Below are positions 59,411 to 64,000 of a DNA stretch of 64,000 nucleotides, piece after piece. This DNA is from Nitzschia sp. pyKryTriq1 (Eukaryota; Bacillariophyta; Bacillariophyceae; Bacillariales; Bacillariaceae). Below the pieces are notes generated by a model. It was not told where the DNA came from and ran no database searches. It saw only the letters and a list, made by a program, of their open reading frames with translations. The translations under genes and the position numbers were made by a program. Location: assembly GCA_956465555.1 (NCBI GenBank), contig OY101128.1, positions 1,054,001 through 1,118,000 of the forward strand, given 5' to 3'. Numbering within the stretch: the first letter of the stretch is position 1; every line of letters begins with the position of its first letter.

Positions 59411-62365
59411 ATGAGAAGAATCATCGTAGGGCGAGGCATCAAACGCCGCATCCTCCCGGAATGCAGAGCGATGATGATGATGATGCAGATCATCGTGCTG
59501 GCGATGGTCTTAATAGTCGTCCAGGGGATCGGTATGTCGGTGGATATTACTACTATTTCCGAACCATCCATAAGGCGTGCCGGTGCCAGTGGTGGTACGA
59601 CGACGAACAACGAGCAGCAGCAGAGACGACGAGAGCTGATTGTCCAAGGTGCCGTAGCGGATCCTACGAAATATCCCTTTTTTGTCCTTACGGCGAACGA
59701 CCAATACGAGTCTACACGAGACAATGTATGTGGCGGGGTCTTGATCCATCCGGACATTGTGCTTACCGCCGCACATTGCCAGGGCTTTTTCAACTATGGA
59801 CTTCGAATGTACAACTCTGGTAGTCAAAACTTTAATCGACGAACGCGTATCGTCGAACAGTGGCGTCATCCAAATTTCAATTTGAATACCGATAATCTCA
59901 ACTGGGATGTGCTGGTGATGCGCCTGGAAGAGCCGGTGTATGACATTGCACCTGTACCACTCAACGTGGATTCCAACGTTCCCGCCAGGAATGATATTTT
60001 AACATCCATCGGTTTTGGTGCGGCAGAATTCCTGGGGGAACTGGCCAATATCTTGATGGAAGGCGAATTTGAGTACATGCTGCCAGAGGTGTGTGCCGAT
60101 CTCATATCCACACACAAAGTGACGGGGGCTGAAAGCGGAGACGAGCTGTTGTGCACGGGTTCCACTGCAGCAGGAAATAGCATATGTCTGGGTGACTCGG
60201 GTGGTCCCCTCTTGACACCAGATGGTGTCCTCGTTGGAATCACATCTTGGACCGTCCGCTGCGAGTCGGACGAGATCCCCGACGGATTCGCTCGGATTTC
60301 AACGGTTCATGACTGGATACAGCAAAAGATTTGCGAGATATCCGTCGACAAACCCGAAACATGTCCTGACGAACCAACCTTATCCCTGCTGAGTGCGGTG
60401 GAAATGAGGCTTCAATTTCGTTACGATTTCTCGCCAGAAGATACCACCTTTGCGGTACGGAATCGACAAACCCGGGAAATCGAGTATGCCGGTCCAACCT
60501 ACGTGGTGCCGGATCGTGTCATTGATGCTGTTTGGGTTTCAGACTTTGTCTTGCCGGCGGGGCGGTATAACTTTGAAGTGTACGATAAGGACGCCAACGG
60601 TCTCAGCGAGACCGATTTCAATGTTCCGAGTGGCTATTGGGAGCTATACGCCAGATATCAAGATGGGACGAGTGATTTCACTATGGTGGCGTCGGGAGAT
60701 GATTCCTTTTCGGAGTCGTCCATTGTCAGTTTTCAGATCAATGCCGCCCCCACGCCATCTCCCACAGAATTGCCGTCATCTTTCCCGACGGTCACTCCGA
60801 GTCTCTCGTTCGCTCCCTCCGATTCGCCCCCGACTTTCATGCCTTCATCGTTTCCGACTACTTCCATTCCTACATTTTTCCCGACTACAAATCCAACCAC
60901 AAAACCTACAGATTTCTCTTCCAATGCACCCACTAGTAAGTCGTCCCCACTGATTATTAATGTCTGTGGTGAAGAATATATTCGTCAGCAGAAAGTCCCC
61001 TTCTCACACTCGACACGTTTGTTGTTGTCTTCAGTCACACCTCTGCCGACCATACCTACTTCACAACCTTCTGCAGAACCCACAATCAAACCAACTGCTG
61101 CTCCCAGTTCTTTTCCTACAATATCATCAGCTCCGACATCGGAGGTTGAGCCTCCCATTCCCAATAGTACTGGTGCATTCGAACTTGCGGCAACTCTACT
61201 TATGGCTCTGTTTCTCTTGCAAGGTATAGCACTCGTGCGGTCCAGATTCTTCGAAAACAGTCCTCAATTTTGGCCTTCGTTCGTAAGAGCTTTTGCGAGG
61301 ACTCCCTGGCCGACAGTGGGCAACATGGCTACCTTGGCAGCCACTGTAGAGCGAATATATGGATGGACGCGTGGAGTCTACGATCTGGCAACCGTCAATA
61401 GCGCTCCCTATGCAGAACGAGCCAGAAGAGAAGTGGGAGGCTGGTACCAGCAGTTCTCCGAACAGGCCACTGTAGCCTCGGATAGTGTCAGTGAAATCAG
61501 CGGTCGCTTGGCGGGCCGTTTATCCGAGACGACGTCCAGAATACACACATGGTGCTTGACGACCTTGGACCAAGTAATGAACACCAGCATCTACGACTAC
61601 CCATCTGACGCGGCTCAAATATACCTATCCGCCTGGTATCAAGAAATTTTCCCTTCGCCAACAACCACCACAATCACGGAGCCGCCGTCTCCATCGTCCG
61701 TGATGGAGTCTCCCAACGAAAGACACGAAGGCCAGAGTATGGAAGAAGTGGTTCGCAACAAGCCCGACCAGGAATCAGCATCATTATCACCATCATCATC
61801 ATCATCGTCATCAGCAGCAGCACTACCGATGATACCATCCACCACCACCAAAGTGACAGATCTGAAGGATTCTCTCTGGACTGTTTCCTACCGATTTTCA
61901 AGCCAACCAAAAGATGATGATAATAATGGCGGCGACGACGACGACGACGACGACGAAAGTGGCGTTGTTCTCCCCACTTACTCGGGAAAATTAACCGTCT
62001 TACTCACAGCCGACGGCCATTCGGAGCTCATATCCACTACGGACGATCGATTACAAATTGTCAAGATTTGGGGCTGGGATGAAGAATATTCCCAAGCAGA
62101 CCAGAAACATTACTTGCTCTTTTCCATGGACGTACAGTTTCCAAGGTCCGATCCGAAATTACCAGAACGAAAGGAACGCTTGTACTTCCAAGCTCGGATT
62201 GATCGGTCGACCAATAACGGCGCAATTAGTCTGAGCGATGGTACAGTTACCGTCAAGAAAGACGTGGTATCAGAGAAGACCAAGGGCATGTGGGGACTGT
62301 TTCAAGTGGCGGATATCCCCACCCAATTTCAACATGTTGGCGACTTTAAAGCAAAGCCCTCATAG
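59411..62365 (+). CDS. Trypsin-like S1 protease fused via a membrane segment to a second domain
   Basis: An in-frame 99-bp stretch (60936-61034) has GTAAGT...TCAG borders and no stop, so I place an intron there; spliced length 951 aa. Order: signal anchor (MQIIVLAMVLIVVQGIG); propeptide; S1 domain with the triad His in LTAAHC, Asp in NWDVLVMRL and Ser in CLGDSGGP; a beta-rich region (AVEMRLQFRYDF... FEVYDKDANGLS); a PT/PS-rich linker; a membrane helix (LAATLLMALFLLQGIALV); helical cytosolic part; Ser/Asp runs; and a C-terminal beta domain with SGKLTVLLTADG, KIWGWDEE, DGTVTVKKDV and WGLFQVADIP...VGDFKAKP. The last pattern is one I associate with uncharacterised stramenopile proteins. Both halves are in one open frame, so fusion seems real. 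Confidence 0.85.
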   Translation: MRRIIVGRGIKRRILPECRAMMMMMQIIVLAMVLIVVQGIGMSVDITTISEPSIRRAGASGGTTTNNEQQQRRRELIVQGAVADPTKYPFFVLTANDQYESTRDNVCGGVLIHPDIVLTAAHCQGFFNYGLRMYNSGSQNFNRRTRIVEQWRHPNFNLNTDNLNWDVLVMRLEEPVYDIAPVPLNVDSNVPARNDILTSIGFGAAEFLGELANILMEGEFEYMLPEVCADLISTHKVTGAESGDELLCTGSTAAGNSICLGDSGGPLLTPDGVLVGITSWTVRCESDEIPDGFARISTVHDWIQQKICEISVDKPETCPDEPTLSLLSAVEMRLQFRYDFSPEDTTFAVRNRQTREIEYAGPTYVVPDRVIDAVWVSDFVLPAGRYNFEVYDKDANGLSETDFNVPSGYWELYARYQDGTSDFTMVASGDDSFSESSIVSFQINAAPTPSPTELPSSFPTVTPSLSFAPSDSPPTFMPSSFPTTSIPTFFPTTNPTTKPTDFSSNAPTSKSSPLIINVCGEEYIRQQKVPFSHSTRLLLSSVTPLPTIPTSQPSAEPTIKPTAAPSSFPTISSAPTSEVEPPIPNSTGAFELAATLLMALFLLQGIALVRSRFFENSPQFWPSFVRAFARTPWPTVGNMATLAATVERIYGWTRGVYDLATVNSAPYAERARREVGGWYQQFSEQATVASDSVSEISGRLAGRLSETTSRIHTWCLTTLDQVMNTSIYDYPSDAAQIYLSAWYQEIFPSPTTTTITEPPSPSSVMESPNERHEGQSMEEVVRNKPDQESASLSPSSSSSSSAAALPMIPSTTTKVTDLKDSLWTVSYRFSSQPKDDDNNGGDDDDDDDESGVVLPTYSGKLTVLLTADGHSELISTTDDRLQIVKIWGWDEEYSQADQKHYLLFSMDVQFPRSDPKLPERKERLYFQARIDRSTNNGAISLSDGTVTVKKDVVSEKTKGMWGLFQVADIPTQFQHVGDFKAKPS

Positions 62366-62466
62366 TAGTAGGAGTAGTCTAGAAGTCGCACTGAAAAATA
62401 ATAATGACAAGATCTGATGATCAAGAATGAATTGGTAGTAGACTATGTTTTAAGACAACTTTAGCT

Positions 62467-63230
62467 TTAATTAAAGCTAGTCTCCTCGCCAAGCTTCAGC
62501 TTTCCACCGTCGTAGACGCAATAAAATCCAGTAGCAGGGTCCGGTGTCCCCTCGAAAGCAACCATCTTTTCGATTCCTTCAGGAGGAGTTGTTTCGTCCA
62601 ACACTGACTTGTCAACGGCCAACCACTCGTCCTTTTCCGCATCCAGGTATGCCCACTCCAACGTCTTTTTGGCGGAAACTTGTAGAGGGTAGAGTCGTTT
62701 CGCATGCTAGTATCATTATTCGCAACAAAAGCATTCATGTGAGGAACAAGCAACAGTATTGAAAGTCAGAAAGTCTGTCATGTCATAGTCTGTTGCACTG
62801 CACTGCAGTTTACTGTACGTACCTCGGCAATCAGTGCACGCTGGAGTGCTACAGCAATGGCTGTATAGGCACTATCCTTACTTCGGACGTAACCCACTCG
62901 GAGCCAATCCTCGGAATCATCTTCTTTCATTCGAATACCCACTGCAATCTTCGTTTCGGTTTTCATATCGATATATCGATCCCATTGCTGCTTTGGTTTG
63001 AGTTTGACAATTTGCTTGTTATCCGATTTACTGTCCTTGGCCTTTTTCTTGCTGGCACCGCCCCCTCCGAATCCTCCCGCGAACAGGCGACTACTTTGGC
63101 TGATGGTGATGTGGGATGCTCCTCTCGCGTGATGATGGTCGTGCAACGGGCTGAACCCTTCCACGGAAAGGCAAATAGCCGAGAGCAATAATGCGGCAGT
63201 CTTCATTGTTATCAAAGTCAGTGATGGCAA
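62467..63230 (-). CDS. HHL1-like (DUF6523-type) plastid protein
   Basis: About 215 aa from exons 62823-63230 and 62467-62706 (116-bp GTACGT...TAG intron, phase 0). Splicing restores ALIAEHAKRLYPLQVSAKKT, continuing the domain. Signal peptide (AALLLSAICLSVEG) then FSP, an ASAFAP-like motif. Domain: KPKQQWDRYIDM, KIAVGIRMKED, DWLRVGYVRSKDS, the junction above, LEWAYLDAEKDEWLAVDKS. This matches my recollection of HHL1-type proteins, which in plants associate with photosystem II and protect it in strong light; the name is moderately sure. The second Met (MKTAALLL, 63206) may be the true start, since it places the hydrophobic stretch at the N-terminus. Confidence 0.78.
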
Positions 63231-63711
63231 TGGTTATGATGATGATGATTCAACAATGTACCACGGATTGTCCAAGTGAATGATGATGTGTGGTCATGGT
63301 GACATCTTCATTCTTCATCGGCGGATTTCGCTGAGAACACGATCCAAGATCCAACGGGCGTTTGTGTAAGATTTGATTCATGAATGTAACGTCATCAACC
63401 AAGTAGATGGGTCAGTCACGGGCATCAACTTCTAAGTCATGAGTGACGTATTTCCGTGACGTTGCAATTCTTCGACCTGGGTTCTTTCTACTGTACCGGT
63501 AGCTCTCACATCATAGAGATGCTTTTTTTTCTACTGTACAACAATAGAAGAGTCGTGAAGAAGACGTCAAGACTCAACAGCTACGAGTGTCATATCAATA
63601 TAATCATCACCAGACGGCTCGTATTTTCTCTTGAGCTAACATCCGTATCATCATGTCCGATTTACTTCCACCATTTCTACTCTAGCAGCCGTTGTGGTCT
63701 TCCGCCAACAG
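63231..63711. other. Intergenic, 0.48 kb
   Basis: Between the HHL1-like gene and the 3' end of the oxidase gene, on the same strand. TACCGGTA occurs near 63494 within CTGTACCGGTAGC. The plus-strand frame at 63456-63794 overlaps the oxidase gene antisense and is not supported. Confidence 0.5.
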
Positions 63712-64000
63712 TCATATTGCTGATTGATTCTTGGGTTTGGAGGGGACACTTTGTTCGTAACGTAAAACATGAAAAGGATCGTACTGCTCTTTGAGCTCAA
63801 CTAGTCTCTCAAGGTTGTCTTCCCAGTAGGTACGAGGGTACTCATCTTTGGCCAAGCTCGGCATGGGATAATTGAAAAAAGAGCCTTTCATGTGTCTAGA
63901 CAGAGAAGGCCATACGGCTGTCACCAGTGCTGCTTCTTGTTCAAAGACTTGTTGCGCTTCAGTGGAGGATGTATTTCCTTCCTTTGGAACGAGAAGATCC
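63712..64000 (-). CDS. FAD-linked oxidoreductase, berberine-bridge type, C-terminal end
   Basis: The gene enters from beyond 64000, so only its last 95 residues are here. They hold the BBE-domain end: SFFNYPMPSLAKDEYPRTYWEDNLERLVELKEQYDPFHVL. The NYP strand, the YW/YxGxN-like aromatic, the RL..LK helix and the YDP turn followed by F are the usual substrate-domain closing pattern of FAD-binding oxidases that oxidise alcohols or carbohydrates. The FAD-binding (PP-loop) domain lies outside the window. Reading upstream from the GTG at 63924 stays open to the edge. Confidence 0.8.
   Translation of the reverse strand, partial: DLLVPKEGNTSSTEAQQVFEQEAALVTAVWPSLSRHMKGSFFNYPMPSLAKDEYPRTYWEDNLERLVELKEQYDPFHVLRYEQSVPSKPKNQSAI

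Noticed and set aside
1-64000. tRNA, rRNA and other structured RNA genes
   Set aside because: Scanning by eye for B-box-like GGTTCGAATCC and cloverleaf layouts gave nothing convincing; GGGTTTGATCC near 5847 lacks supporting arms.

Overview
The window looks like nuclear DNA of a diatom, probably a raphid pennate. Genes are compact, with few short GT-AG introns. Several proteins carry a signal peptide followed by an ASAFAP-like F/W motif, the entry tag for secondary red plastids. Secreted proteins have PS/PT-rich wall-type linkers. Intergenic DNA is full of short self-complementary words (TACCGGTA, GTAC, TAGTAC). No species is claimed.

0-12 kb: an acidic hypothetical protein; two back-to-back copies of a small DNA transposon; a METTL21-type methyltransferase; a CHCHD2/10-type mitochondrial protein whose 6-nt first coding exon I place by splicing; and a recent tandem duplication of a membrane-anchored SGNH/DUF4886 hydrolase, with an LTR-retrotransposon fossil between the copies.

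12-27 kb: a three-exon Cys/His protein of a diatom-type family; a plastid-type SAP/DEAD-box helicase; a 708-aa protein with a CxxC-CxxC domain; a thylakoid-type C-terminal processing protease; and a two-exon mitochondrial protein of NDUFA4/B12D type.

27-49 kb: a four-domain voltage-gated channel with Kv-like S6 helices and acidic E/E/D/E pore positions; an M6 metalloprotease with a PS-rich linker and a cystine-knot tail; an eight-exon membrane protein built from acidic exons; a possible lumenal protein; a plastid PH-like membrane protein; a two-pore K+ channel with EF-hands; and chaperonin CCT6.

49-64 kb: an unexplained 1.7 kb island with direct repeats and short coding-like frames; a protein with four copies of an unrecognised domain; a plastid-targeted mitochondrial-carrier-family protein; a pirin; a vWA-domain protein; a trypsin-like protease fused through a membrane segment to a second domain; an HHL1-like plastid protein; and the 3' end of a berberine-bridge-type oxidase running off the edge.

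The genes do not form one pathway. Two themes recur: plastid proteins (helicase, CtpA, carrier, PH-like, HHL1-like) and membrane or secreted proteins (two channels, two PS-linked proteases, two SGNH hydrolases). The strongest candidates for something undescribed are the four-domain channel, the four-repeat protein at 51.0-53.5 kb, the knottin-tailed metalloprotease and the acidic-exon membrane protein.
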